Positions 1-9,434 are shown, counted from the stretch's first letter. The stretch is 64,000 nucleotides of DNA from JBAXTE01 sp037130365 (GCA_037130365.1 JBAXTE010000020.1:10699-74698), one strand, 5' to 3'. Numbers and translations are program-made. Notes: generated by a model not told the origin, from the sequence alone.

Positions 1-69
1 ATTATCCTGAGCAAAACAACTAAAAAAAGCAACTATTGCAATTGATAGTATCAAAAATCTTTTTATCAT
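1..69 (-). CDS. secreted protein, N-terminal fragment
   Basis: The reverse strand opens with ATG at 69 and stays open to the window edge, giving 23 residues that begin MIKRFLILSIAIVAFF and continue SCFAQDN. This is a basic, then hydrophobic signal peptide with a probable cleavage site at FAQ, the usual Bacteroidota pattern. A Cys precedes the site, but F-F-S-C is a poor lipobox. The rest lies outside the window, so no function can be given. It is divergent from the aspartase gene and shares the 87-nt intergenic space with it. Confidence 0.6.
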   Translation of the reverse strand, partial: MIKRFLILSIAIVAFFSCFAQDN

Positions 70-156
70 AAAAAACCCATTTAAAAAATTAAAGTACCAA
101 ATTACATAAAATTACAATATCATGAATAAAAAATGTATTTTTGAAAAAAAAACGAA

Positions 157-1599
157 ATGCAAAGAGAGGAATACGACTTTATTGGCACCTTATTGATTCC
201 TGAAGAAGCGCTTTATGGAATTCATGCGGCACGAGCGCGGGAAAATTTTCCGTACTCCGACTCATTTGATATGGACTGGTATTCTGCTGTTGGCACGGTT
301 AAAATGGCTTGCTATCAAACCTATTTAAGTCTTCATGATGCGGTTTCTGAGCGATATCCAGAGCATAAGCCAATTCCTCTTATCGATAAAAAAATAATTA
401 GAGCATTGATTAGTGCATCAAAAGAGGTGATTAATAAAAATCATTTTGAATGGTTTATTGTTCCTTCAACCCAAGGTGGAGCGGGCACAAGCATCAATAT
501 GAATATCAACGAAATCATTTCCAATAGAGCATTGCAAATTTTAGGAAAAAAAGCGGGAGATTATGTTATTATCGACCCCGTAGAACATGCAAACATCTAT
601 CAATCAACTAACGATGTAATTCCAACTTCGCTTAAGTTATGCACGATGCAACTTTTGCAACACTTAGAAAAAGAGATCAATAACCTCAGAGCTAATATAG
701 AAACAAAGGAACGCGAAGGTCGCAATTGCATACGAATTGGCTACACCCAAATGCAAGCTGCTGTTCCTACTTCTTATGGAAAACTATTTTCAACATACAG
801 CGAAGCGCTATCCAGAGATTGGTGGCGAGTTTCGAAATGTTTTGAGCGGATTAAAGTGGTAAATATTGGTGGAAGCGCCATCGGAACTGGAATTGCAGTA
901 CCTAGATTTTTTATTATGGAGGTGATTAACCAATTGCAATCTATCACCCAACTTCCGCTTACCCGTAGTGAAAACTTATCCGATGCCACTTCAAATCTGG
1001 ACTCTTTTGTAGAGGTGCATGCGATTTTGAAATCCCTTGCGGTAAATTTGGAAAAGATAAGCTCCGACATCCGACTTTTGTCCTCAGATTTAATTGGAGA
1101 AAAGGAAATTACGATTCCCCCACGTCAAGTAGGAAGCTCCATTATGCCAGGAAAAGTTAATCCTGTAATTGCTGAATATTGCATCACCGTAGCACACAAA
1201 GTATACGCCAACGACAACTTAATCAGCGAATTATCGGGACTTGGGTGTTTAGAACTCAATGCATATTTACCCGAAATTGGCAGAGCGCTGATTGAATCGA
1301 TAAAACTGCTCTCTAATGCCTGCAGAAGTCTTTCGGAATTTATGATAAAAGATTTGTCTTTCAATCCTGAGGTTTCGATAAAAAAACTTGTAATGAGTCC
1401 GGCAATTACCACAGCTTTAACGCCACACATAGGTTATCATCATGCGGCATTACTTTCTAAAGAGATGCAAAGCGAGCATTGTTCAATCTTTGAAGCCAAC
1501 GACAAATTGCAGATTATTGATTCCGAAAAATTGAGGCAACTTATGCAACCAGATGTTCTTTTGCAACTTGGCTTTTCGTTAACTGATTTGAAAAAATAG
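157..1599 (+). CDS. aspA: aspartate ammonia-lyase (aspartase)
   Basis: This 480-residue protein belongs to the aspartase/fumarase class II superfamily, which reversibly eliminates ammonia from L-aspartate to give fumarate in the cytoplasm. Visible signatures are GTSINMNINE near residues 110-119, QSTNDVIPTS at 149-158, the GYTQMQAAVP stretch near 195-204, and the catalytic loop GSSIMPGKVNPV at 326-337, in which the second Ser is the family's catalytic base. The YGIHAARARENFP start resembles the family N-terminus. Length fits aspartase (about 470). Class II fumarase is the alternative; the Gln in YTQMQ favours aspartase, since fumarases usually have His there. Its stop codon directly abuts the next ATG, so it is probably co-transcribed with the peptide-binding lipoprotein. 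Confidence 0.85.
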   Translation: MQREEYDFIGTLLIPEEALYGIHAARARENFPYSDSFDMDWYSAVGTVKMACYQTYLSLHDAVSERYPEHKPIPLIDKKIIRALISASKEVINKNHFEWFIVPSTQGGAGTSINMNINEIISNRALQILGKKAGDYVIIDPVEHANIYQSTNDVIPTSLKLCTMQLLQHLEKEINNLRANIETKEREGRNCIRIGYTQMQAAVPTSYGKLFSTYSEALSRDWWRVSKCFERIKVVNIGGSAIGTGIAVPRFFIMEVINQLQSITQLPLTRSENLSDATSNLDSFVEVHAILKSLAVNLEKISSDIRLLSSDLIGEKEITIPPRQVGSSIMPGKVNPVIAEYCITVAHKVYANDNLISELSGLGCLELNAYLPEIGRALIESIKLLSNACRSLSEFMIKDLSFNPEVSIKKLVMSPAITTALTPHIGYHHAALLSKEMQSEHCSIFEANDKLQIIDSEKLRQLMQPDVLLQLGFSLTDLKK

Positions 1600-3258
1600 A
1601 TGAAAAAACACAAAATTTCACTACGTTCCCATTTCCTGATTTCAACATTTGTGGTGGTTGCAATTCTGTCTTCTTGTAAGCCAAAAACCAATAACGACGG
1701 CAAAACCGTCTTCAAATACAATGAATCTGCGGGCATTGGCACACTCGATCCAGCTTTTGCACGAGATCAGGCAGTGATTTGGGCGTGCAATCAACTTTAC
1801 AACGGATTAGTGCAACTTGATGATTCAATGAATATTACGCCATCCATTGCTAAATCGTGGGAAATCACAAATAATGGAACTCTTTACACTTTTCATCTTC
1901 GGAATGATGTGTATTTTCATCAAACCCAGTTTTTTGCATTTTCAACTCCACGCAAAGTAATTGCGTCTGATTTTGTATATAGTTTCAACCGAATTCTTGA
2001 TCCAGCAACTGCTTCGCCAGGCAAATGGGTTTTTGCAGTAATCGACACCAACTCATTGGGAAAACCAGATTTTAAAGCGCTAAACGACAGTACTTTTAGC
2101 ATTAAACTATCTAAAACATTTCCTCCATTTTTAGGGATTTTAACCATGCAATATTGCTCCGTAGTTGCTCGTGAGGTAGTTGAAAAATATGGAAAAGATT
2201 ATCGAAATCATCCTGTTGGAACAGGTCCTTTTCAATTTAAATATTGGAAAGAGGGCGTTAAATTGGTCTTAAGCAAAAATCCCTCATATTTTGAGTTTTA
2301 TCAAAATCAACGACTTCCATTTCTGGATGCTGTAGCCGTAACATTTATAGTGGACAAGCAATCGGTATTTATGGAGTTTGTAAAAGGCAACTTAGATTTT
2401 CAATCGGGCATTGATGCGAGTTACAAAGATGAGCTTTTGACTTCATCTGGAACGTTAAATCCAAAGTATAAAAACAAATTCAAACTTCTCACCCAACCAT
2501 ACCTCAACACCGAATATTTGGGATTTTTGGTAGATAAAACCAAAAGCAATCCTTCCACAAACCCATTAATGAAGCGGGAAGTTCGACAAGCCATCAATTA
2601 CGGTTTCGACCGGGTGAAAATGATTCGTTTTTTAAGAAACAATATTGGCACAGCCGCTCGTTCAGGAATTGTTCCGCAAGGCTTGCCTTCATTTGACACC
2701 ACGTTAGTGAGAGGTTATAGTTATCAGCCACAAAAAGCGTTAGATTTATTGGCAAAAGCGGGTTATCCAAACGGAAAAGGAATGCCTCCAATTACGTTAT
2801 CTGCATCTGCATCTTACCTCGATTTATGTCAATATATTCAACACGAACTCAGTAAGATAGGCATTGAATTAAAAATTGAAGTTAATCCACCAGCCACCCA
2901 ACGAGAAATGATTTCTCAATCGAAACTAACCTTTTTTAGAGGCTCGTGGATTGCCGATTATCCTGATGCAGAAAACTATCTATCGCTTTTCTACTCCAAA
3001 AATTTCTGTCCCAACGGACCAAATTACTGCCACTATTCTAATCCAAATTTTGACAAATTCTACGAGAAATCACAAAATGAAGTCAATGACTCCCTTCGAT
3101 ATAAAATTTATCAGAGGATGGATAGTTTGCTTATGGAAGATGCTCCAGTGGTAGTTTTGTATTATGACCAAGTGTTGCGATTGGTGCAAAACAATATTGA
3201 CGGTTTGGGAAATAATGCGATGAATTTGTTATCGTTGAAGAAAGTTCGGAAGCATTAA
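1600..3258 (+). CDS. peptide ABC transporter substrate-binding lipoprotein (SBP_bac_5)
   Basis: The 552-residue product starts with a lipoprotein signal peptide ending in LSSC, so it should be lipidated at Cys-26 and anchored in the envelope. The body matches the DppA/OppA family: GTLDPAFARDQ near the N-terminus, a SWEITNNGTLYTFHLR segment, the NHPVGTGPFQF motif, and the REVRQAINYGFDR and GTAARSGIVPQG segments of the second lobe. The family binds oligopeptides or other solutes for import. The start follows the aspA stop with no gap, implying translational coupling. No permease or ATPase genes adjoin it, so it is an orphan binding protein here; partners may be elsewhere. The gene ends at a large palindrome. 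Confidence 0.85.
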   Translation: MKKHKISLRSHFLISTFVVVAILSSCKPKTNNDGKTVFKYNESAGIGTLDPAFARDQAVIWACNQLYNGLVQLDDSMNITPSIAKSWEITNNGTLYTFHLRNDVYFHQTQFFAFSTPRKVIASDFVYSFNRILDPATASPGKWVFAVIDTNSLGKPDFKALNDSTFSIKLSKTFPPFLGILTMQYCSVVAREVVEKYGKDYRNHPVGTGPFQFKYWKEGVKLVLSKNPSYFEFYQNQRLPFLDAVAVTFIVDKQSVFMEFVKGNLDFQSGIDASYKDELLTSSGTLNPKYKNKFKLLTQPYLNTEYLGFLVDKTKSNPSTNPLMKREVRQAINYGFDRVKMIRFLRNNIGTAARSGIVPQGLPSFDTTLVRGYSYQPQKALDLLAKAGYPNGKGMPPITLSASASYLDLCQYIQHELSKIGIELKIEVNPPATQREMISQSKLTFFRGSWIADYPDAENYLSLFYSKNFCPNGPNYCHYSNPNFDKFYEKSQNEVNDSLRYKIYQRMDSLLMEDAPVVVLYYDQVLRLVQNNIDGLGNNAMNLLSLKKVRKH

Positions 3259-3259
3259 C

Positions 3260-3377
3260 GGGACTTCTAAAAATTCATTTTTCAGCGTTAAACTTCAATT
3301 TTAAAACTCTTATTTACCCAAGTAAACATCGACTTTTAAAATTTTGTTTGCCTCAAAAAATTGAATTTTTAGAACCC
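3260..3377. repeat. long imperfect palindrome between convergent genes
   Basis: Nearly the whole gap between two convergent genes can fold into one hairpin. Perfect 13-nt outer arms TTCTAAAAATTCA (3265-3277) and TGAATTTTTAGAA (3362-3374) enclose AATTTTAAAA (3297-3306) pairing with TTTTAAAATT (3334-3343), and a tip TTTAC (3313-3317) pairing with GTAAA (3322-3326) around a CCAA loop. The stretches between pair imperfectly. It could act as a bidirectional terminator, but it is much longer than the other terminators in this window and could be a MITE-like or REP-like element. Confidence 0.7.
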
Positions 3378-3432
3378 CTCTTAATTAAATTGAAATTGAA
3401 CTCAGAAAACTGAAAAGGAAATCATTTAATTA

Positions 3433-4107
3433 TTAAGGCTCTATGACCTTATCTTTCTTTCTTTTAATTTCTTTTTTCTCGTTAATTACATAGATCAGAC
3501 GAATGGTCATCATACTATTATATTGATTTCGAGAATGGTCTGTTTTAATAAAATATCTATCTCGTATGGGAACGAGTGAATATGCCCATCTGAAATTGAA
3601 TTTTAATTGTCGCCAAATTCTAAAACGAACATCCGCTAAAAAATTCCAATCACTACGTGCATAAACACCTGAAGTAGTAGTGGTTGAATCAACAATTTTT
3701 CCATTTTCATATTCTTTTATTCCAATTAATCGTCCCCAAGAAAAGCCCAGACCTAGGGTCCAAGAGTCTTTATCTTCGATGTGGAGCATCACGGGAGTTT
3801 CAACATAATCGAGGAATAATCTATATTTCCAAGGTTCTGGAAAAGTATCAACAGAGGTTCTACGTTGAATGGCTCCTTTTTGATTATAAATAGTCTCGAG
3901 GCTCACCATCCATTTTTTGTTTTTACTCACAGGGAAAATCACTCCTAACCCAAAGTTTCCACCCCATTTTTTAAAACCATACACCTCATCGCCATCCACT
4001 TGGGTAACATTTGCACCCGCAATTAGTTGTGCTTTAAATATTTGTCCTTGAATTTGACTGATTCCTAAGCAGAAGAAAATTAAAACTATTAATAGGACTT
4101 TTTTCAT
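3433..4107 (-). CDS. outer-membrane beta-barrel protein (PorT-like)
   Basis: The 224-residue product has a signal peptide (MKKVLLIVLIFFCLGI, cleaved near IQGQ) and then alternating polar and aromatic strands of a small outer-membrane barrel, such as WGGNFGLGVIFPV, KWMVSLETIYNQKG, LDYVETPVMLHI and WTLGLGFSWGRL. This resembles the Bacteroidota PorT or outer-membrane-beta-barrel family. The end is unusually basic (KKEIKRKKDKVIEP), which is atypical for a barrel whose last residue is often aromatic. Function is unknown. It is a single gene with its own promoter candidate at 4200-4207. Confidence 0.65.
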   Translation of the reverse strand: MKKVLLIVLIFFCLGISQIQGQIFKAQLIAGANVTQVDGDEVYGFKKWGGNFGLGVIFPVSKNKKWMVSLETIYNQKGAIQRRTSVDTFPEPWKYRLFLDYVETPVMLHIEDKDSWTLGLGFSWGRLIGIKEYENGKIVDSTTTTSGVYARSDWNFLADVRFRIWRQLKFNFRWAYSLVPIRDRYFIKTDHSRNQYNSMMTIRLIYVINEKKEIKRKKDKVIEP

Positions 4108-4199
4108 TTTTTTAAATTCATAAATTCTAACTCAACATTCCTTTTATTCTCGGAATAATAATATTTTGAAGGATTGAACTCTCTGTTTTAGCTGCTGTG

Positions 4200-4207
4200 C
4201 AAAGATA
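4200..4207 (-). promoter_or_regulatory. -7 promoter element for the barrel gene at 3433-4107
   Basis: On the minus strand this reads TATCTTTG, an exact TAnnTTTG match, 93 nt upstream of the ATG. No TTG is seen at the ideal 19-nt spacing, so only the -7 element is supported. Confidence 0.4.
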
Positions 4208-4467
4208 CACAAAGTCTAATGTATTCTTGATTCTTCATTTCAATTCTTCCTTTTCACGTTTCCACCACTAAGACACTAAGTTCACTAAGAAACACTAAGT
4301 TCACTTAATTCTGTTTTGGCGGTATATGGTCCACGGTTCTTGGTAAAGGGTTCGCGATGCGTAGCGCTTTTACCTTGCACCCTTTCACTTCTTCCTTTTC
4401 ACGTTTCACGAAAAATCTTTTCACTCTTTGTTCTTCCTTTCACGTTTCACGAAAAATCGTTTCACGT
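4208..4467. other. non-coding gap with low-complexity short repeats
   Basis: Together with 4108-4199 this makes a 360-nt gap holding degenerate tandem words rather than a gene. Variants of ACTAAGTTCACTAAG recur around 4265-4308, and TTCACGTTTCACGAAAAATC occurs at about 4397-4416 and again about 4440-4459. A hairpin-capable segment (GGTAAA at 4342-4347 pairing with TTTACC at 4369-4374) lies between them. One 77-codon open frame crosses it but has no coding character. Confidence 0.55.
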
Positions 4468-6603
4468 CTATTCAGAAGCTTCCTTCATACTTAATCCAAT
4501 TCGTTTTCGGTCGATTTCAACAGACAGAACCTTAACGATTACTTTTTGATTTAATTTTACAAATGTGTTCGGATCAGAAATAAATTGATTGGCAATATGG
4601 CTAATATGTACAAATCCATCTTGATGAACTCCAATATCGACAAATAATCCGAAGTTGGTAATATTGGTCACAATTCCAGGAAGAATCATTCCAAGGTTCA
4701 AATCTTCCATACGATGCACTCTGTGATCAAATTCAAACATATCGAACTTTGCACGTGGGTCTCTGCCTGGCTTGGAAAGCTCATTGACAATATCTGTAAG
4801 CGTTGGTATTCCAACTTTATCAGTCACAAAATCAGCAAGATTGATACTCTTTCGCAAATCTTCTTTTTCGATTAAATCGGCAACAGTACATTTAAGTTTC
4901 ACAGCCATTTTCTCCACTACGATATAACTTTCTGGATGTACTGCACTTTTATCGAGCGGATTTTTTGCATCTCTAATACGGAGAAATCCAGCGGCTTGTT
5001 CAAAAGCTTTTTCGCCAAACCGAGGTACTTTTTTAAGCTTTGCCCGTGTTGCAAATGGACCATTTTCATTCCTAAAGTCGACAATATTTTTTGCCAAAGC
5101 CGAGCCAACACCCGAAACGTGCGAAAGGAGTTCCTTGCTGGCTGTATTCACCTCCACTCCTACTTTATTTACTGAACTAACCACAATTTCGTCTAATTGA
5201 TTTTGCAATAACGTTTGATTTACATCATGTTGGTATTGTCCCACACCAATTGATTTTGGGTCAATTTTGACTAGCTCAGCCAGTGGATCCATCAATCGGC
5301 GACCAATAGAAACTGCACCACGAACGGTAACATCATAATTTGGGAATTCGGCGCGCGCAATGGATGATGCAGAATAAACCGAAGCACCACTTTCATTTAC
5401 CACAATTGCCAAAACATCACGATCGAATTTAACTTTACGAATAAATGCTTCAGTTTCTCTACCCGCAGTGCCATTTCCAATAGCAATAGCTTCCACTTTA
5501 TATTGTTGCACCAACCGTTGAATCTTGCTAGCCGCTTGACTATATTCGTTTTGTGGAGGATGCGGATAAATATTTTCGTTGTGTAAAAGTTTTCCCTGCG
5601 GATTTATTACAACTACTTTACACCCAGATCTAAAACCAGGATCTAATGCCAGCACAGTCTTTTCTCCCAACGGAGGAGCCATCAGCAGCTGTCGGAGGTT
5701 TTCACCAAAAACACGAATCGATTCCAAATCGGCTTTTTCCTTAACAACCTGTCTTATTTCGGTCTCAATTGAAGGCTGAATAAGGCGTTTGTATGAATCT
5801 TTTATTGCTTTTTTAATTTGGTCACCAGCTTCGGTCTTTGAACGAATAAATTGACGTTCAATCAATTCAATGGCAATGTCGGCATCTGGTTCGAGTGAGA
5901 GCTTTAAAAAACCTTCTGTTTCACCTCTAAACATTGCCAATACTCGATGGGAAGGAGCCTTTGCAATTTTTTCGGAGGTGTTAAAATAAATTTGATATTT
6001 TGCTCCTTCTTCTTCTTTTCCCTTAATCATTTTGGAGGAAAATTCAGCATCACGTTGAAAAAGATTTCTAATTTTACTACGTACAAAATTATCTTCAGAA
6101 ACCCATTCGGCAATAATATCACGGGCACCAGCAAGAGCATCTTCAATATTTTCAACACCCAACTTGGAACTAATATATTTTGCAGCAAACGACGCTATCG
6201 ATTGGGAGTTTTGAGTCATAATAATTTTCGCCAATGGCTCCAATCCTTTTTCGCGAGCAATGGATGCTTTTGTTTTCCTTTTTGGTTTGAAGGGTAGATA
6301 TAAATCTTCTAATTCAAAAATTGTGATTGCATTTTTAATTTTCTTCTCCAAATCTGCAGTTAAATTTCCTTGCTCAGAAATGGTTTCTAAAATCGTTTTT
6401 CTACGACTATCAAGTTCCACAAGTTGTTTATATCGATCTCTAATTTGCATCACTTGAACTTCATCTAAACTCCCGGTCATCTCTTTCCGATACCTAGAAA
6501 TAAAAGGAATTGTAGCACCTTCATTGAGTAATGCGAGTGTATTTGCAATCTGATTTTCTCGAATATTTAGTTCTGATGATAATATTGATAGGTATTTTTC
6601 CAT
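4468..6603 (-). CDS. tex: Tex-family RNA-binding transcription accessory protein
   Basis: The 711-residue protein matches the Tex family from end to end. The N-terminal segment contains NEGATIPFISRYRKEMTG (about 28-45). A YqgF/RNase H-like core includes LALDPGFRSGCKVVV, helix-hairpin-helix motifs include SHVSGVGSALAKNIV and FENAPFATRAKLKKVPRFG-like sequence, and a C-terminal S1 domain is seen in GIVTNITNFGLFVDIGVHQ with DGFVHISHI. Tex proteins bind nucleic acid and interact with transcription and RNA turnover; the exact role is unsettled. Length is somewhat below the usual 720-780. It is a single gene on the minus strand with a promoter candidate overlapping the preceding terminator. Confidence 0.95.
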   Translation of the reverse strand: MEKYLSILSSELNIRENQIANTLALLNEGATIPFISRYRKEMTGSLDEVQVMQIRDRYKQLVELDSRRKTILETISEQGNLTADLEKKIKNAITIFELEDLYLPFKPKRKTKASIAREKGLEPLAKIIMTQNSQSIASFAAKYISSKLGVENIEDALAGARDIIAEWVSEDNFVRSKIRNLFQRDAEFSSKMIKGKEEEGAKYQIYFNTSEKIAKAPSHRVLAMFRGETEGFLKLSLEPDADIAIELIERQFIRSKTEAGDQIKKAIKDSYKRLIQPSIETEIRQVVKEKADLESIRVFGENLRQLLMAPPLGEKTVLALDPGFRSGCKVVVINPQGKLLHNENIYPHPPQNEYSQAASKIQRLVQQYKVEAIAIGNGTAGRETEAFIRKVKFDRDVLAIVVNESGASVYSASSIARAEFPNYDVTVRGAVSIGRRLMDPLAELVKIDPKSIGVGQYQHDVNQTLLQNQLDEIVVSSVNKVGVEVNTASKELLSHVSGVGSALAKNIVDFRNENGPFATRAKLKKVPRFGEKAFEQAAGFLRIRDAKNPLDKSAVHPESYIVVEKMAVKLKCTVADLIEKEDLRKSINLADFVTDKVGIPTLTDIVNELSKPGRDPRAKFDMFEFDHRVHRMEDLNLGMILPGIVTNITNFGLFVDIGVHQDGFVHISHIANQFISDPNTFVKLNQKVIVKVLSVEIDRKRIGLSMKEASE

Positions 6604-6619
6604 TCACACAATTTTTCTA

Positions 6620-6627
6620 CAAAAATA
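6620..6627 (-). promoter_or_regulatory. -7 promoter element for tex
   Basis: The minus strand reads TATTTTTG, matching TAnnTTTG, 17 nt before the tex ATG. A TTG (CAA at 6649-6651) lies 21 nt further upstream, inside the terminator of the preceding subtilase gene. The predicted leader is about 10 nt. Confidence 0.4.
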
Positions 6628-6632
6628 ATAAA

Positions 6633-6662
6633 AAAGAGGCTGTTTTCCCAAACAGCCTCTTT
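6633..6662 (-). terminator. rho-independent terminator of the subtilase gene
   Basis: A perfect 13-bp stem AAAGAGGCTGTTT / AAACAGCCTCTTT with a 4-nt loop lies 20 nt past the subtilase stop. On the minus strand it is followed by a T-rich run (TTTTATTATTTTT). Confidence 0.85.
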
Positions 6663-6682
6663 GAAACAAAAAATCTAAAAGA

Positions 6683-9202
6683 TTATTTTGTAATTGAAAC
6701 TTTTTTAACAGCTACTTTATTATTGTTTTTAATTGTAACAACATATAAACCACTAGCCATATCGTTGGTTTCAATAGCCATCCCGCCAACATTAGTTTGA
6801 GTATATTTTGTTGATTTTACAATTCTGCCATTCATGTCAGAAATAATAATATCTGCATTATTGTATGAATTATCAGCAAAGTTTAAGAAGAACACATCAT
6901 TTGCTGGATTTGGAGATAATATAATTCCGTTTGAGAAATCTTGATCATCAATTCCAGTAGGTGCTCCAATTGAGATATCATCAATCATAAAGATAAAAGC
7001 ATCGTTTGAAGTACAATTAATTCCAACATAAATATTTTGACCGTTATAACTCGATAAAGGAAGTTCTTTTAAAGTCCAAGCTAAAGGAGCAGTAATAGCA
7101 GTAGCACCAGTTAAGAATGTAGTAAAGTTTGCAGGTGTATTACCAACTGTATTTACTCCAACTTTATAAGTTTCTAGTCCATATTGATCAGTATATGATC
7201 TAACCCACATGGATATTTTCCAATTAGAACCACCAACTAAAAGTCTTGGAGAAATTAACCAATCATTATTTGGAGGTGTAGAGGCTGCGAAGCTAGCACC
7301 AAATCTTGAACCAGCGTGGGGATCAGCGCCAGTAGTAGCAGGTGTTGTTGTTGTAGGATTAAAAGCAATAAATGACATTGCAGTACCGGATCCAGCAAAA
7401 GTAACGCCTGTAATTCCATAGGTTGCACTTGCATCAACATCTACACCAGTCCATGGGGTGAATGTAGTTTGGAAATCAGTACAAGCTTCAAAATCAAGTG
7501 AGAAACCAGCACCAGCAGCGGTAACTGTAATATAACCAGTTTTAGTTTCATTATCGGTAACATTACTAGAGTTTGTAATGGTTAGAGAAACATTGTAAAC
7601 ACCAGGAGTAGAATATGTTACAGATTGTGATGTAACATTACCAGCAGTTGCTGGGCTACCACCTGTAAAAGTCCAAGCTCTGTTGGTAATTGTGCCTGTT
7701 CCTGGAGTTGAAGCATCAGTAAAAACAACTGTTAATGGAGCAGAACCAGAAGTTACATTTGCAGAGAAGTTTGCATAAGGAGTGGTTGCACTTCCTGCGA
7801 TACAATTAAGAGCTGCTTGAGCATCAACAACTCCACTACCAGCCATGATTTGGTTAGAACCAGCACCCAAAGGCATTGAAGTAGTTTTTAAGCAATTTAG
7901 AATTTGCGTTGGTGTAGCAGTTGGGCTTTTAGAAAGCAATAGACCGCAAAGACCAGCAACCATAGGGGTAGCCATTGATGTTCCCTGCATTCCATCGTAA
8001 TTTCCAGTAATACTAGTTAACCCAGATAAACGCAAAAATTGATTTGTACAATAAGTTGTGCTTAATATATTCATTTGACTAGTAACATGGTTTCCACCAG
8101 GACAAGCGATATCTACCCATGTACCATATTGCGAAAAGTATGATAATTTTTTATCTGAATCTACAGAAGCAACTGATATTACATTATTATATCCTGCAGG
8201 GTAATTTACTGCATTTCCAGCATCGCCTTCATTTCCAGCAGCAGCAACAACAGTAACTCCATTGTTAAAATATGTAGTAAACTGAGTTTGTTCTGTTGGC
8301 GAACTAGTATTTCCACCCAACGACATACTCAATACTTTAACTCCTTGAGCAACACAAAAATCAGCGCCACGAGTAATAGCAGTGGTCCACATATCCATAT
8401 TTGCATCAGCAGCTCTAGCAGCAATAATTGTAACACCGCCACCAATTGAGGCAACTCCAATACCATTATTATTTTTTGCACCAATTAATCCAGCACAATG
8501 AGTTCCATGTGACCATTCATAAGAAGGACAAACATTTGGGTCGGTACAAGCGGCAGTTTGACTAATTGTACTTGGAGGAGCAGATTTACCAACACCAGTT
8601 TGATATGGACTAACAGAAGCGTTGCATTGATTTGTTGCAGAAATTCCTAAATCAGGATGTTCTGCCCAAATTGCGTTATCAACAACACCAACTTTAACCG
8701 TTGCAACACCTTGTTGAATATCCCATGCAAGAGGCGCTTTTATTAAAGCTAAATGCCAATTTACATATATTCCAGTTGGAGTTGAATAGTAAGGATCATT
8801 TGGAACCCAAGATGCAGTTCTGCGAGCGTCTTTTTCAACGTATTCAATAACTCCAACTTGTTTTAACTCGTTTACAAAAGCATCAATTCTGTTAATATCG
8901 CTGAACTCTACAAAAAATATTCGCATAAGTTTTGGATCGTTTAACGCTGTTAATTCTCTTGAAACCCTTGTAACACCATATTTGGTGATTAATTGACTCA
9001 TAAACGTTAAATCAGATAATTCTACAGATTTATCTTCGTTAACTTGACCTTTAAACGTGAAATTATCACGTAGTTTAAAAATTAATGAACCATCTTTGTA
9101 GTTGTAGTTCACAGTTTGTGCATTTACCGTACTAGTTATGATGCCCATAAATAATAGCAAAACCAACGAAGCACTTAAAAATTGTCTGATTCTTTTTTTC
9201 AT
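6683..9202 (-). CDS. T9SS-exported subtilisin-like protease with PKD domain
   Basis: This 839-residue protein has a signal peptide (about 1-29, ending TVNAQ) and an S8 subtilase domain with catalytic Asp-175 (VGVVDNAIW), His-232 (SHGTHCAG), oxyanion Asn-324 (AAGN) and Ser-409 (GTSMATPMVAG). A PKD domain follows (ANFSANVTSGSAPLTVVF), then a cleaved-adhesin/jelly-roll region (NDWLISPRLLVGG, IYVGINCTSND, FMIDDISIG). A type A sorting domain (ILSPNPANDVFFLNF to the terminal VAVKKVSITK) targets it through the type IX secretion system. All catalytic residues are present, so it should be an active extracellular protease. It is a single gene with a strong terminator. Confidence 0.95.
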   Translation of the reverse strand: MKKRIRQFLSASLVLLLFMGIITSTVNAQTVNYNYKDGSLIFKLRDNFTFKGQVNEDKSVELSDLTFMSQLITKYGVTRVSRELTALNDPKLMRIFFVEFSDINRIDAFVNELKQVGVIEYVEKDARRTASWVPNDPYYSTPTGIYVNWHLALIKAPLAWDIQQGVATVKVGVVDNAIWAEHPDLGISATNQCNASVSPYQTGVGKSAPPSTISQTAACTDPNVCPSYEWSHGTHCAGLIGAKNNNGIGVASIGGGVTIIAARAADANMDMWTTAITRGADFCVAQGVKVLSMSLGGNTSSPTEQTQFTTYFNNGVTVVAAAGNEGDAGNAVNYPAGYNNVISVASVDSDKKLSYFSQYGTWVDIACPGGNHVTSQMNILSTTYCTNQFLRLSGLTSITGNYDGMQGTSMATPMVAGLCGLLLSKSPTATPTQILNCLKTTSMPLGAGSNQIMAGSGVVDAQAALNCIAGSATTPYANFSANVTSGSAPLTVVFTDASTPGTGTITNRAWTFTGGSPATAGNVTSQSVTYSTPGVYNVSLTITNSSNVTDNETKTGYITVTAAGAGFSLDFEACTDFQTTFTPWTGVDVDASATYGITGVTFAGSGTAMSFIAFNPTTTTPATTGADPHAGSRFGASFAASTPPNNDWLISPRLLVGGSNWKISMWVRSYTDQYGLETYKVGVNTVGNTPANFTTFLTGATAITAPLAWTLKELPLSSYNGQNIYVGINCTSNDAFIFMIDDISIGAPTGIDDQDFSNGIILSPNPANDVFFLNFADNSYNNADIIISDMNGRIVKSTKYTQTNVGGMAIETNDMASGLYVVTIKNNNKVAVKKVSITK

Positions 9203-9434
9203 TTCCCCAAAATTTATTATTAAAAAATATCAACGACGAAATTAATAAAAAAAATAATATGTTCAATTATTTACATTAAAAAAAAGTGAATCTCATTATA
9301 AATACTCTTAAATTGTGACTATAAAAATTTACATAGATGGATTTATTAGCAATTTTATCAATCATTTTAAAATTAAAAAATAAAAAATTAGCTCATTTTT
9401 CATAATAAAGATTTTATAATCAAATAATTTTTTA

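Noticed and set aside
4316..4549. 77-codon plus-strand open frame
   Set aside because: It runs over low-complexity repeats and overlaps the end of tex on the other strand; the translation has no protein-like character.
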